Part shown: positions 1 to 8,306 of the stretch, in pieces
Layout: each line of letters opens with the position of its first letter
Numbering within the stretch: the first letter of the stretch is position 1
Assembly: GCF_947503705.1 (NCBI RefSeq)
Contig: NZ_CANNES010000001.1
Coordinates: 743,501 to 807,500 of the forward strand
Source of the DNA: an uncultured Tateyamaria sp.
GTDB lineage: Bacteria; Pseudomonadota; Alphaproteobacteria; Rhodobacterales; Rhodobacteraceae
Direction: 5' to 3'
Length of the DNA: 64,000 bases
The notes under the pieces: generated by a model
What the model saw: only the letters and a program-made list of their open reading frames with translations
The model's database searches: none
Told to the model about the DNA's origin: nothing
Position numbers and translations under genes: made by a program

Positions 1-588
1 GGCATCCAGGCCTATGCTGATCACGTCACGCACGAGTTGAAATCCCCCCTGACGGCCATTCGCGGCGCGTCCGAACTGCTTCAGGATGGGGCAAAGGGTG
101 CAGCGGCGCAGGCCCTCACAGAAACCATCGATCAGGCAGCGCAGCGGATGCAAGCGCTGCTCGACGATCTGGCGCGCCATGCGCAAGCCACCTCAAGCGC
201 CGGGGCCGGAACCTGTCTCGTGTCGGAGGCTGCATCGGAGTTGGAAGCCGATATCGCGATTGAGATTGTAGACGATGGTACAGTGCCGTTGATCCGTGAG
301 GATCTGGTCACCATCCTAACGCAGATGGCGCATAACGCGGCCGAACATAGTGCAGCCAAGCTGACCTTGGAAGCCGCAGAAAATGGGCTGATCATCCGCG
401 ACAATGGGCGCGGGATCAGTGCGGGTAACCGGGCGCGTGTGTTTGATCCGTTCTTTACCACCCGGCGGGACAGTGGCGGCACTGGGATGGGGCTAAGCAT
501 CGTGCGCAGCCTCGTCCAGGCGCGGGGTGGAACTATTTCACTGCTGAATGAAGGGTCGGGCGCCTCTTTTTGCATCGAATTTGACTAA
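1..588 (+). CDS. Sensor histidine kinase, C-terminal part (5' truncated by window edge)
   Basis: The reading frame is open from base 1, so the sensor and membrane part lies outside the window. The visible 195 residues hold the dimerisation helix with the phosphoacceptor His at bases 31-33 in an HELKSPL motif (H-box), then an HATPase_c domain with an N-box (NAAEHS), a G1-type DNGRGIS motif and a GGTGMGLSIV G2 motif. HELKSPL is typical of HisKA kinases of the CreC/EnvZ class; CreC-like kinases have a very similar surrounding sequence, but the sensor domain is needed to say more. It ends about 100 bases before the metal-transport operon, and no response regulator follows, so its partner is probably upstream. 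Confidence 0.9.
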   Translation, partial: GIQAYADHVTHELKSPLTAIRGASELLQDGAKGAAAQALTETIDQAAQRMQALLDDLARHAQATSSAGAGTCLVSEAASELEADIAIEIVDDGTVPLIREDLVTILTQMAHNAAEHSAAKLTLEAAENGLIIRDNGRGISAGNRARVFDPFFTTRRDSGGTGMGLSIVRSLVQARGGTISLLNEGSGASFCIEFD

Positions 589-634
589 AAGCGCAGAATC
601 TGAGCGCTTCAGTTGCGAACGCTTCGCAGAAACA

Positions 635-664
635 TTGACTTTCTGCGAATGACTCTCATATTCA
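635..664 (+). promoter_or_regulatory. Promoter with a Fur-box-like dyad between -35 and -10
   Basis: A -35 TTGACT (635-640) and a weak -10 TATTCA (659-664) are 18 bases apart. The 19-mer at 645-663 matches the classical Fur-box consensus at 12 of 19 positions and is an imperfect dyad (GAATGA...TCATATTC). This would let a Fur, Mur or Zur-type repressor block the metal-transport operon. A start site near 671 would leave a 20-base leader before the ATG at 691. Sequence match only; the regulator is inferred. Confidence 0.45.
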
Positions 665-690
665 ATCTCATGACACACAACCGCTCTCTT

Positions 691-1641
691 ATGCTTTCTC
701 GCCGTGCCGCATTGGCCAGTCTTGCCGCATTTGCTGCGGCCCCTGCCTTTGCCGCTAATCGTCTCAACATCGTTGCGACCACAGGTATGGTTGCCGATCT
801 TGTCCGCCAAGTTGGCGGGGACGCTGTCACCGTGCAGGGTCTGATGGGGGCGGGTGTTGACCCGCATGGCTACCGCCAGACCCGCAGCGACATTGTCGCC
901 ATGACCCGGGCGGATGCCACGTTCTGGCATGGCCTGTTCCTTGAGGCGCAGATGGAGGCGTTTTTTGAGGATTTGGGCCGCAAGCGCCCCGTACACGCGG
1001 TGGCCGAAACGCTGGAGCCCTCGGGTCTGCTGGCGCATGAGGATTACGCGGGCCGCTTTGACCCCCATGTCTGGATGGACCCGACGATGTGGGCGCAATG
1101 CACTCCGGTGGTAGTCGAGGCCCTGTCGGCCCTGCGCCCAGATTTGCGTGCTACCTTTGAGGCAAATGCGGCGGCTTTTGCCGCTGAGGCCAAGGCGCTT
1201 GAGGCCTATTCCCGCGCCACACTGATGGCCGTGCCCGAAGACCAACGCGTGTTGCTAACCGCGCATGACGCCTTTGGCTATTTCGGCCAGGCCTATGGGT
1301 TTGAGGTCATGGGCATCCAGGGCATTTCGACCGAAAGCGAGGCGGGGCTGAACCGCATTGGCCAGCTTGTCGATTTCCTTGTGGCGCGGCAATTGCCTGC
1401 GGTCTTTGTGGAAACTTCAGTCTCTGACCGCAATATCCGGGCGCTTATCGAAGGGGCGTCTGCCCAAGGTCACATGGTGCGCATCGGCGGGTCTCTGTTC
1501 AGTGACGCGATGGGCCCCGAGGGAACCTATGAAGGCACGTGGCTGGGCATGATTGACCACAACGTAACCACCATCGCGCGGGCACTGGGCGTTGATGCGC
1601 CGGTGGCTGGCCGCTTGGGCAAATTGGCGGGATCCGCATGA
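691..1641 (+). CDS. Mn/Fe/Zn ABC transporter, periplasmic metal-binding protein (TroA/SitA/ZnuA family)
   Basis: Cluster-A1 solute-binding protein, 316 aa, that captures a divalent metal in the periplasm and delivers it to the permeases encoded next. After a signal peptide (RRAALASLAAFAAAPAFA) comes the TroA-type start of mature protein and metal-ligand histidines in the patterns GVDPHGYRQT, FDPHVWMD and TAHDAFGYF, with an acidic ligand expected near the C-terminal SDAMGPEGTYEG region. No long His-rich loop is present, which argues for Mn or Fe rather than a ZnuA-type zinc carrier, but specificity is not certain. Upstream in-frame TTG (613) and ATG (649, 670) codons overlap the predicted promoter, so I prefer the ATG at 691. 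Its stop overlaps the ATPase start (ATGA). Confidence 0.88.
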   Translation: MLSRRAALASLAAFAAAPAFAANRLNIVATTGMVADLVRQVGGDAVTVQGLMGAGVDPHGYRQTRSDIVAMTRADATFWHGLFLEAQMEAFFEDLGRKRPVHAVAETLEPSGLLAHEDYAGRFDPHVWMDPTMWAQCTPVVVEALSALRPDLRATFEANAAAFAAEAKALEAYSRATLMAVPEDQRVLLTAHDAFGYFGQAYGFEVMGIQGISTESEAGLNRIGQLVDFLVARQLPAVFVETSVSDRNIRALIEGASAQGHMVRIGGSLFSDAMGPEGTYEGTWLGMIDHNVTTIARALGVDAPVAGRLGKLAGSA

Positions 1642-2441
1642 ACATTGCATTGGTGACAGATCAGGCGTTTGAAGTGGATCGCGCCGCCCGCACAGCCAGC
1701 CCCCTGTCAGTGCGTGGCCTGACGGTATCCTATGGTCAGACGCCTGCGATTTTCTCTGTTGATATGACGGTGCGCGCAGGTGCGATGACTGCCATTGTCG
1801 GGCCCAACGGCGCGGGTAAATCAACCTTGCTCAAGGCCGCTTTGGGCGTTGTCACCCCGCTTGCCGGATCGGTCAGCGTTTTTGGCCAACCCTTGGCCAA
1901 AATGCGTGACCGGATCGCCTATGTGCCTCAACGTGCCAGCGTGGATTGGGATTTCCCGACCCGCGTGATCGACGTGGTGATGATGGGTCTGTATCGCCAG
2001 CTGGGCCTCTTGGGCCGCATTCGGGCCAAGCACCGCGCGCAGGCCATGAACTGCCTTGAACGCGTCGGCATGACCGACTTTGCAACCCGTCAGATCGGCC
2101 AGTTGTCCGGCGGCCAGCAGCAACGTGTGTTCCTCGCCCGTGCCTTGGCGCAGGATGCGGATATTTACGTTTTGGATGAACCCTTTGCGGGCGTTGATGC
2201 GGCAACGGAAAAGGCGATCATCGCCGTGTTGAAAGAGTTGCGCGATACTGGGCGAACCGTTCTGGCCGTACATCATGACCTGACGACCGTGCCCGACTAT
2301 TTCGACGATGTGGTGCTGTTGAATACGCAAGTGGTGGCCGCTGGCCCCGTGGTCGACACCTTCACCGAGACCAACCTGCAAGCCGCCTATGGCGGACGCC
2401 TCGCAACGGCCCGCGTCGATCCCGAAAGCGCGGCGGGCTAG
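1638..2441 (+). CDS. Mn/Fe/Zn ABC transporter, ATP-binding subunit
   Basis: ABC ATPase of 267 aa that powers metal uptake. Visible motifs are the Walker A GPNGAGKST (Lys about residue 61), signature LSGGQQQR, Walker B YVLDEP followed by FAGVD, and the switch His in LAVHHDL. The segment VDWDFPTRVIDVVMMG is typical of the MntB/TroB/ZnuC branch. An N-terminal extension of about 25 residues precedes the ABC fold. It overlaps the binding-protein gene by four bases (ATGA) and is three bases from the first permease, so the four genes are one translational unit. Confidence 0.92.
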   Translation: MNIALVTDQAFEVDRAARTASPLSVRGLTVSYGQTPAIFSVDMTVRAGAMTAIVGPNGAGKSTLLKAALGVVTPLAGSVSVFGQPLAKMRDRIAYVPQRASVDWDFPTRVIDVVMMGLYRQLGLLGRIRAKHRAQAMNCLERVGMTDFATRQIGQLSGGQQQRVFLARALAQDADIYVLDEPFAGVDAATEKAIIAVLKELRDTGRTVLAVHHDLTTVPDYFDDVVLLNTQVVAAGPVVDTFTETNLQAAYGGRLATARVDPESAAG

Positions 2442-2444
2442 GCC

Positions 2445-3647
2445 ATGCTGGCCGATGCGCTGCTGTTGCAGCTGGGTTATAACGCGACGCTTGTGACCCT
2501 TGGGGCCGCTTTGCTGGGTATAGCTGCGGGCGTCGCGGGCACTTTTCTGTTCTTGCGCAAACGGGCTTTGGTCAGTGACGCGATTTCGCATGCGACGCTA
2601 CCGGGCGTTGGCATCGCCTTTATCCTGATGGTGGCGATGGGGGGCGACGGTCGCTCGCTCTTTGGTTTGCTGATAGGGGCCAGTGTTTCGGCAGCCATTG
2701 GCCTTTTATGCGTCCATTGGCTAACGAAAAGGACGCGGCTGGGCGAGGACGCCGCGATTGGAGCCGTTTTGTCGGTTTTCTTTGGTTTTGGCATCGTGAT
2801 CCTGACCGTCATTCAGACGATGAATGCTGGCCGCCAAGCGGGGCTGGAGGGGTTTTTGCTGGGCTCCACCGCCGGGATGTTGCGGAGCGATGCATTGCTG
2901 CTCGCCGTGGCGGCGGCGGCGGTGCTGGTGCTGGTTCTGGTTCTGCGGAGGCCTTTGGAGCTGGCGGCCTTTGACCCCGGCTATGCCGAAGCAGCCGGGT
3001 GGTCACTCAACCGGATTGATCTGTCGATGATGGGGATCGTGCTGGTGGTGACCGTTGTGGGCCTCAAGATTGTGGGCCTGATCCTGATTGTGGCCTTGCT
3101 GATCGTCCCTGCGGTCACGGCGCGGTTCTGGACGGACAGATCCGACCAGGTCGTTGTGATTGCGGGCATCGTTGGCGGAGTTTCGGGCTATGTCGGTGCC
3201 GCAACCTCGGCCCTTGCCCCCGCCTTGCCGACAGGTCCGATCATCGTGTTGGTGGGCTTTGCCTTGTTCCTTGTGTCGCTGTTGCTTTCACCGGGGCGCG
3301 GGGTGCTGGCGTCGGTCCTGACGCATTGGCGCTACCAACGGCGGGTACACATGCGGCAGGGGCTGCTGGCGCTTGCGCAGGGGCAGCCGATTTACGAGGC
3401 GCTGACGCGGCGGTTGATGCATCGGGCGGGCCTGATCCTGCCCGACGGGGTGGCCACGGCGGACGGTCAGGCGGCGGCGGCCAAGGCGCTGCTGGACGAA
3501 ACCCGCTGGTCGATTGTGCGCGCCGACCAAAGCTTTGCCTCTGCGGCCACCCGCTATGACGGGCTGACGGCGATCGAGGAATACCTGACCCCAGATCAGG
3601 TCCGCGAGATTGACCGGCGCATTGCCGCGCCGCAGGCGGCGGTGTGA
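2445..3647 (+). CDS. Metal ABC transporter permease 1, with C-terminal cytoplasmic extension (TroC/SitC-like)
   Basis: Integral membrane permease of the ABC-3 family, 400 aa, with about eight or nine hydrophobic segments and the family motif around VSDAISHATLPG (coupling region). The membrane domain ends near residue 285; the remaining 110 residues are hydrophilic and helical (from RRVHMRQGLL onward, including a TAIEEYLTPDQVREID segment). Such tails occur in TroC-type permeases and can resemble a winged-helix or DtxR-like domain, so this subunit may sense metal or dock a partner; that is inference. Presence of two different permeases is the SitABCD/TroABCD arrangement. Confidence 0.9.
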   Translation: MLADALLLQLGYNATLVTLGAALLGIAAGVAGTFLFLRKRALVSDAISHATLPGVGIAFILMVAMGGDGRSLFGLLIGASVSAAIGLLCVHWLTKRTRLGEDAAIGAVLSVFFGFGIVILTVIQTMNAGRQAGLEGFLLGSTAGMLRSDALLLAVAAAAVLVLVLVLRRPLELAAFDPGYAEAAGWSLNRIDLSMMGIVLVVTVVGLKIVGLILIVALLIVPAVTARFWTDRSDQVVVIAGIVGGVSGYVGAATSALAPALPTGPIIVLVGFALFLVSLLLSPGRGVLASVLTHWRYQRRVHMRQGLLALAQGQPIYEALTRRLMHRAGLILPDGVATADGQAAAAKALLDETRWSIVRADQSFASAATRYDGLTAIEEYLTPDQVREIDRRIAAPQAAV

Positions 3648-4558
3648 TGGGGGCCGAATTCGTCGCCCTGTCGCTGCCCCCGATCCTGATCGGGATCTGC
3701 GTGGCAGTGGCCTGTGCGCTGCCGGGAAACTTTCTGCTGCTGCGCCGCCAGGCCTTGATTGGGGACGCGATCAGCCATGTGGTTTTGCCCGGCATCGTGG
3801 TGGCGTTTCTGGTGACGGGACTGGTGGCGACGGGGCCGATGTTGCTGGGGGCCGCGGCGGCGGCGGTGATCGCCGTCATCGCGATTGAGGCCATTCGCAG
3901 GCTTGGCCGGATTGAGGCGGGCGCGGCTATGGGTGTCGTCTTTACCGCGATGTTCGCGGGCGGAGTTTTGCTTTTGGAACAATCGGATACGTCGTCGGTG
4001 CATCTGGATGTGGAACACGCGCTGTTTGGCAATCTGGAAAGCTTGATCTGGCTAGATGCCACCGGCTGGGCGTCGCTGATGGACCCTGTGGCGCTGGCCA
4101 CGATCCCGGTTGAGCTGCCCCGGATGGCGCTGGCGCTGGTGGTCATTTGCGCGTTTTTGTTCCTGTTCTGGAGACCCCTGAGCCTGTCGACCTTTGACGA
4201 AGGATACGCCCAAGGGCTGGGCATCGCCCCGGGGCCGCTGGGCCTGGGGCTGGTCATCATGTCGGCCATCGCGGCGGTGGCCGCCTTTGACGCGGTAGGG
4301 TCGATCATCGTGATCGCGATGTTCATCTGCCCGCCCGCCGCGGCGCGGATGATGACGAACCGGTTGGGGCACCAAGTGGCCTGGTCGGCCGGGTTCGCGG
4401 CGCTGGCGGCGGTGCTGGGATATGTGCTGGCAGGCTACGGCCCGCTGTGGATCGGCGCGGGCGGATCGGTGAGTGCAGCGGGCATGATCGCGACGGTGTC
4501 AGGCCTGATCCTGGGGGTTGCGGCGATGGCCGGCCCCCACCGTACGCGCAACAGTTAA
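3647..4558 (+). CDS. Metal ABC transporter permease 2 (TroD/SitD-like)
   Basis: Second ABC-3 family permease, 303 aa, with IGDAISHVVLPG as the coupling motif and about eight transmembrane segments; it lacks the cytoplasmic tail of permease 1. Together they would form the heterodimeric channel. The ATG at 3647 overlaps the preceding stop as TGATG; a GTG at 3644 is a possible alternative. The reading frame is strongly GC-rich at third positions, like its neighbours. It is the last gene of the operon. Confidence 0.9.
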   Translation: MGAEFVALSLPPILIGICVAVACALPGNFLLLRRQALIGDAISHVVLPGIVVAFLVTGLVATGPMLLGAAAAAVIAVIAIEAIRRLGRIEAGAAMGVVFTAMFAGGVLLLEQSDTSSVHLDVEHALFGNLESLIWLDATGWASLMDPVALATIPVELPRMALALVVICAFLFLFWRPLSLSTFDEGYAQGLGIAPGPLGLGLVIMSAIAAVAAFDAVGSIIVIAMFICPPAAARMMTNRLGHQVAWSAGFAALAAVLGYVLAGYGPLWIGAGGSVSAAGMIATVSGLILGVAAMAGPHRTRNS

Positions 4559-4946
4559 CGGACGGTCGGAACGCAACGTCGACTGGGGCTGCGTTAACCC
4601 CTTATTTTACTGTGAAAAGCGGGTGTCACCGTACGTGAACCATCCGTACACAACCTGTGCACCGGTTTGTGTGCTTTTGGGTTTGATGGGTGGGGTTAAC
4701 GGGACGTGCGGTGGGGTTTGTTAAGAAAAGGTTAATGGCTGGTCTGCGGGACAGATCGAACTTTCGCTGCACTTGCGCGATCGTCTGGTGATGGTTTGAC
4801 AAGTGTTCGTTTACGACAGCACGCAAGTCAGGGTTCACTCGTTCTCCCAAGCGCGCATCGAAGGAAACACGCGTAATCGAAGCGATGAACGCGCGGACGC
4901 GAGACTTTGACGTCACTATTTGAATCACAAGTTAAGAGTTTACAAA
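4559..4946. other. Gene-free stretch between the metal transporter and the low-GC gene
   Basis: No convincing coding sequence. It starts with a possible 3' hairpin: AACGCA (4570-4575) pairs with TGCGTT (4590-4595), followed by TTATTTT near 4602. A second weak dyad (ACACAACC / GGTTTGTG) lies at 4648-4672. The stretch becomes richer in A and T toward 4740-4946, in keeping with the atypical gene that follows. A 100-codon minus-strand frame here has no start signal or family likeness. Confidence 0.4.
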
Positions 4947-5450
4947 CTAGCATCCCCGCATCAGCAGAGAGGCATCGCTCTTAAGGTTAAGCGTCAAGGC
5001 CACCACGGCGTTTGTTGTGTTGCATCGAATATCCTCTTCCGACGTGCCGATATTTCCTGTTGCGACGTAAATCAAATAAACAAACCGGTCACCATGCTTT
5101 ACTGATCGGTTTACTACAAACTTATCTGGGCTCAACTCATCCCCCATATCAAGAAGCCTAGCGCCAAAATGCGGAATTTCGTATCGGTTCTCAAAATCGG
5201 ACATAAAGTAAATCACAAAGTCGGCGTCCTGCAGTCCTACGTAACCTTCTTGATTATATGAAACGCCTTCTGGTGCGTTTGCGTTCAAATATGCGATCAG
5301 TCCAGTAGGTGGCTGATATGTTACTACGTTCAAATTCAAGACTTCTTCTTCCGCAAAAGCTCCACTTCCCAACAAGCCCACAAAAAGCGCCGTAGTCACA
5401 AGCATTGAAGAACTTTGTCGTTTCTTCGCATTCATAGCTTCGGTTTCCAT
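4947..5450 (-). CDS. Hypothetical secreted protein, low GC
   Basis: Protein of 167 aa (or 162 from the second Met at 5435) that I do not recognise. It has a signal peptide ending AFA before EEEVLNLNVV, so the mature protein is exported. The mature part contains repeated acidic/aromatic segments and two Cys near the C-terminus (IRCNTTN and the last residue) that could form a disulfide. Codon usage is markedly AT-richer than every neighbour, and both flanks are non-coding, which suggests recent acquisition. No partner gene is evident. Possible enzyme fold cannot be judged by eye. Confidence 0.6.
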   Translation of the reverse strand: METEAMNAKKRQSSSMLVTTALFVGLLGSGAFAEEEVLNLNVVTYQPPTGLIAYLNANAPEGVSYNQEGYVGLQDADFVIYFMSDFENRYEIPHFGARLLDMGDELSPDKFVVNRSVKHGDRFVYLIYVATGNIGTSEEDIRCNTTNAVVALTLNLKSDASLLMRGC

Positions 5451-5483
5451 CTCAATTCATGCGCTTGGCTTGCTCATAACTTT

Positions 5484-5521
5484 GTTGCACATCACATTCG
5501 CTTCGCGTGGGTGTGTGCAAC
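5484..5521. repeat. Inverted repeat upstream of the low-GC gene
   Basis: GTTGCACA (5484-5491) and TGTGCAAC (5514-5521) are perfect inverted copies separated by 22 bases. The site lies 34 bases upstream of the start of the minus-strand gene at 5450, where an operator or a leader hairpin would sit. Function unknown. Confidence 0.4.
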
Positions 5522-5652
5522 ACAAGTACCCTACCATATCCATAACCCCGCTTTACCTTCCAGTAGCAAGCATTCGTGCACACCGCAGCATCGGTCAAAA
5601 TGGGCTCCAAGCTGACATTGCGAAGTACGTGTTGATCGTCGGCACTGCCCCC

Positions 5653-6012
5653 TCAACTCCCCCGATACGTTGAATAGCCGTAGGGGGAGAGCAGGAGGGG
5701 GACGTGGTAGTGGGCGGCCTCGTCTGTCACGCCGAACCGGATTGGGATTTGGTCCAGGAATTTGATCTCGTCGGTGCTTAGCCCGTTTGCGTCGATGTAA
5801 GCGCCGCAGAAAAAGATCAGCTCGTATTGGCCTGCCTTCATCTTGCCTGCGGGCAGGATCGGGCTGTCGGTGCGGCCGTCTTCATTGGTCACGGCTTCGG
5901 CGATTTTGCGGTGGGAGTTCCCCGACACCCGGTAGAGCGCGATTTTGATCCCTGCGCCCGGCAGGCCCCGCGCCGTGTCCAGCACATGCGTCGTCAGATA
6001 TCCGGTGGTCAT
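5653..6012 (-). CDS. uraH: 5-hydroxyisourate hydrolase (transthyretin-like)
   Basis: 119 aa, the usual length for HIU hydrolase. It opens the ring of 5-hydroxyisourate, giving OHCU, the second step of urate breakdown. The N-terminal TTHVLDTARGLPG motif with the catalytic His, the GRTDSPIL segment and the C-terminal YGYSTYRGS signature are all present. The start is the ATG at 6012; the frame stays open much farther upstream antisense to the next gene, but the family start is unambiguous. It is transcribed divergently from puuE-uraD across 63 bases, so one regulatory region probably serves both. Confidence 0.96.
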   Translation of the reverse strand: MTTGYLTTHVLDTARGLPGAGIKIALYRVSGNSHRKIAEAVTNEDGRTDSPILPAGKMKAGQYELIFFCGAYIDANGLSTDEIKFLDQIPIRFGVTDEAAHYHVPLLLSPYGYSTYRGS

Positions 6013-6075
6013 TGCATCCCCTTTCCGCCTAGCGCAGATTAAGCGCCAACAAATCCCAAGAGCAAAGCCCTGTCC

Positions 6076-7497
6076 ATGGTCGAAATGCCCCCTCGTTATC
6101 CGCGTGATTTTCATGGCCACGGCCCCGACCGCCCGGATGCCGCCTGGCCCGGGGGCGCGCGCATCGCGGTGTCCTTTGTCGTGAATTACGAGGAGGGGGG
6201 CGAAAACTGCCTGCTGCATGGTGATGCGGCGTCGGAGGCGTTTTTGTCCGAGATCGTGGGGGCCGCCCCCTGGCCCGGGCAGCGCCATTGGAACATGGAA
6301 AGCATCTATGACTATGGCGCGCGGGCGGGGTTTTGGCGGCTGCATCGGTTGTTCACAGGCGCGAACATTCCGGTGACGGTTTATGGCGTGGCGACGGCGC
6401 TGGCCCGCAGTCCGGCCCAGGTGGCCGCCATGCAGGACGCCGATTGGGAGATTGCCAGCCACGGGCTGAAATGGATCGATTACAAGGACTTCTCCGAAGC
6501 CGATGAGGCCGCTGATATGGCGGCGGCGATTGAGTTGCATACGCAGGTTACCGGCAGTCCGCCCAAGGGGTGGTATACCGGTCGCGCGTCGGAGAACACG
6601 GTGGCTTTGGCGGCCCAGCAGGGTTTTGACTGGATCAGCGACACCTATGATGACGATCTGCCCTATTGGGCAGAAGCCGGGGACCGTGATCAGCTGATCA
6701 TTCCCTATACGCTGGATTGCAACGACATGCGTTTTGCCACCGCGCAGGGGTTCAATTCGGGCGATCAGTTCTATGCCTATCTGCGCGATACCTTTGATGC
6801 GCTTTATGCCGAAGGGGTCGAGGGGCGGCCCGCGATGATGTCCGTTGGCCTGCATTGCCGGTTGGTGGGCAGACCCGGTCGGGTGCAGGCGTTGCGCCGG
6901 TTTGTGGAATATGTGCAGGGCCACGAGGGCGTTTGGTGCGCGCGCCGCGCCGATATTGCTGCCCATTGGGCAGAACATCACCCCCATCAGCGCCGTGTAC
7001 GCTCGTCCGAGTTGGGGCATGAGGCGTTTGTCGAGCAGTTCGGTGGCGTGTTTGAGCATTCGCCCTGGGTGGCCGAAGGAGCATGGGGCCTTGAGCTGGG
7101 TCGCGCCCACGACACGGCGCTGGGGCTCCATTCGGCGATGTGCCGGGTGTTTCGCGCGGCGCCCCCAGAGGATCGTTTGCGTGTTTTGCAGGCCCATCCC
7201 GATCTGGCAGGCAAGCTGGCGGCGGCCAGGCGGTTGACCGATGACAGCACGGCAGAGCAGGCAAGTGCGGGGCTGGATGCGTTGACCGACGCGGAACGCG
7301 AAACTTTTGCAGCAATGAACAGCGCCTATGTGGCCAAACACGGCTTTCCCTTTATCATCGCGGTCCGGGATCATTCCAAGGCGGGCATCCTGCGCGCGTT
7401 TGAGCGGCGCGTGAACAACGGCACCGAGGTCGAGTTTGACGAGGCGTGTCGCCAGGTGGAACGCATTGCGCGGCTCAGGTTGGAGGCGATGCTATGA
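6076..7497 (+). CDS. puuE: Bifunctional allantoinase (PuuE) and OHCU decarboxylase (UraD) fusion
   Basis: 473 aa. Residues about 1-305 are a polysaccharide-deacetylase-fold, metal-independent allantoinase (PuuE), recognisable from YPRDFHGHGPDRPDAAWPGG, NYEEGGE, IASHGLKWIDY and the MMSVGLHCRLVGRPGR segment. Residues about 310-473 are OHCU decarboxylase, with the catalytic His in QAHPDLAGK and the downstream EQASAGLDAL and FPFIIAVRDHSK motifs. One chain therefore decarboxylates OHCU to S-allantoin and hydrolyses allantoin to allantoate. Such fusions are known in alphaproteobacteria. The stop overlaps the next gene (ATGA). Confidence 0.93.
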   Translation: MVEMPPRYPRDFHGHGPDRPDAAWPGGARIAVSFVVNYEEGGENCLLHGDAASEAFLSEIVGAAPWPGQRHWNMESIYDYGARAGFWRLHRLFTGANIPVTVYGVATALARSPAQVAAMQDADWEIASHGLKWIDYKDFSEADEAADMAAAIELHTQVTGSPPKGWYTGRASENTVALAAQQGFDWISDTYDDDLPYWAEAGDRDQLIIPYTLDCNDMRFATAQGFNSGDQFYAYLRDTFDALYAEGVEGRPAMMSVGLHCRLVGRPGRVQALRRFVEYVQGHEGVWCARRADIAAHWAEHHPHQRRVRSSELGHEAFVEQFGGVFEHSPWVAEGAWGLELGRAHDTALGLHSAMCRVFRAAPPEDRLRVLQAHPDLAGKLAAARRLTDDSTAEQASAGLDALTDAERETFAAMNSAYVAKHGFPFIIAVRDHSKAGILRAFERRVNNGTEVEFDEACRQVERIARLRLEAML

Positions 7498-8306
7498 GCA
7501 CTTATGCGTTTCCACCCGGTGGGATGCCTGACATGGGTGACAACCCCGAAAGCACTGCGATTTTCACCGAAGCTTATGCGGTGCTGCCTGCGTCGACCCA
7601 GCGCGATATTGTGACGTCTTTCCTGCCTGACTGGACAGGCACACGGGTCTGGGTCCTGGCTCGTCCGCTCAGCGGTTTTGCGGAAACTTTTGCTCAATAC
7701 GCGCTGGAACTGGCCCCTGAAGGGGGCAGCAATACGCCTGAACCAGACCGCGATGCACAGGCGGTTCTATTTGTGGCATATGGCGCGGCGCGCCTGACGA
7801 TGGGGCCCGCGACTTTTGGCCTTGAGGCTGGCAGCTATGCCTATCTGCCACCCGGATCGGCCTGGACTCTGTGGAACCGGAGCGAGGACACCTGCGGCGT
7901 GCACTGGATCCGCAAACGATATGTCCAAGGGTCCGGCTACACGATGCCAGAAGCGTTCGTCACCCATGACCGCGATGTCGCCCCAATACCCATGCCCAAT
8001 TCGAATGGGGATTGGGCCACGCAGCGCTTTGTGGACCCCTTTGATCTGAACCACGACATGCACGTGAATATCGTTAATTTTCGACCCGGTGGCCGCATCC
8101 CCTTTGCCGAGACACATGTGATGGAACACGGGCTTTATGTGCTGGAGGGGACGGCCGAGTACCTGCTGAACAAGGATTGGGTCAGCGTGGGCCCCGGTGA
8201 TTTCATGTGGTTGCGTGCGTTTTGTCCGCAGGCGTGTATCGCAACGGGCGAGGGGCCGTTCCGCTATCTGCTGTACAAGGATGTGAACCGCCATGTCCCT
8301 TTGTGA
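7494..8306 (+). CDS. allE: (S)-ureidoglycine aminohydrolase (bicupin)
   Basis: 270 aa bicupin of the AllE/YlbA/UGHY family, which releases ammonia from ureidoglycine to give S-ureidoglycolate. The C-terminal cupin carries the metal-site pattern ETHVMEHGLYVLEG and GPGDFMWLRAFCPQ; the N-terminal cupin (YLPPGSAWTLWN) is degenerate. The ATG at 7494 overlaps the previous stop; a GTG at 7446 in frame would lie inside the upstream gene and is not needed. The 3' end overlaps allA by 14 bases, so the two consecutive enzymes are co-translated. Confidence 0.92.
   Translation: MSTYAFPPGGMPDMGDNPESTAIFTEAYAVLPASTQRDIVTSFLPDWTGTRVWVLARPLSGFAETFAQYALELAPEGGSNTPEPDRDAQAVLFVAYGAARLTMGPATFGLEAGSYAYLPPGSAWTLWNRSEDTCGVHWIRKRYVQGSGYTMPEAFVTHDRDVAPIPMPNSNGDWATQRFVDPFDLNHDMHVNIVNFRPGGRIPFAETHVMEHGLYVLEGTAEYLLNKDWVSVGPGDFMWLRAFCPQACIATGEGPFRYLLYKDVNRHVPL

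Noticed and set aside
4626..4928. A 100-codon minus-strand frame in the gene-free stretch after the metal operon
   Set aside because: No start signal, no family likeness, and unusual composition; more likely non-coding.
6013..7374. Upstream extension of the uraH frame on the minus strand
   Set aside because: HIU hydrolase begins at the ATG at 6012; the rest lies antisense to puuE-uraD and adds no recognisable domain.
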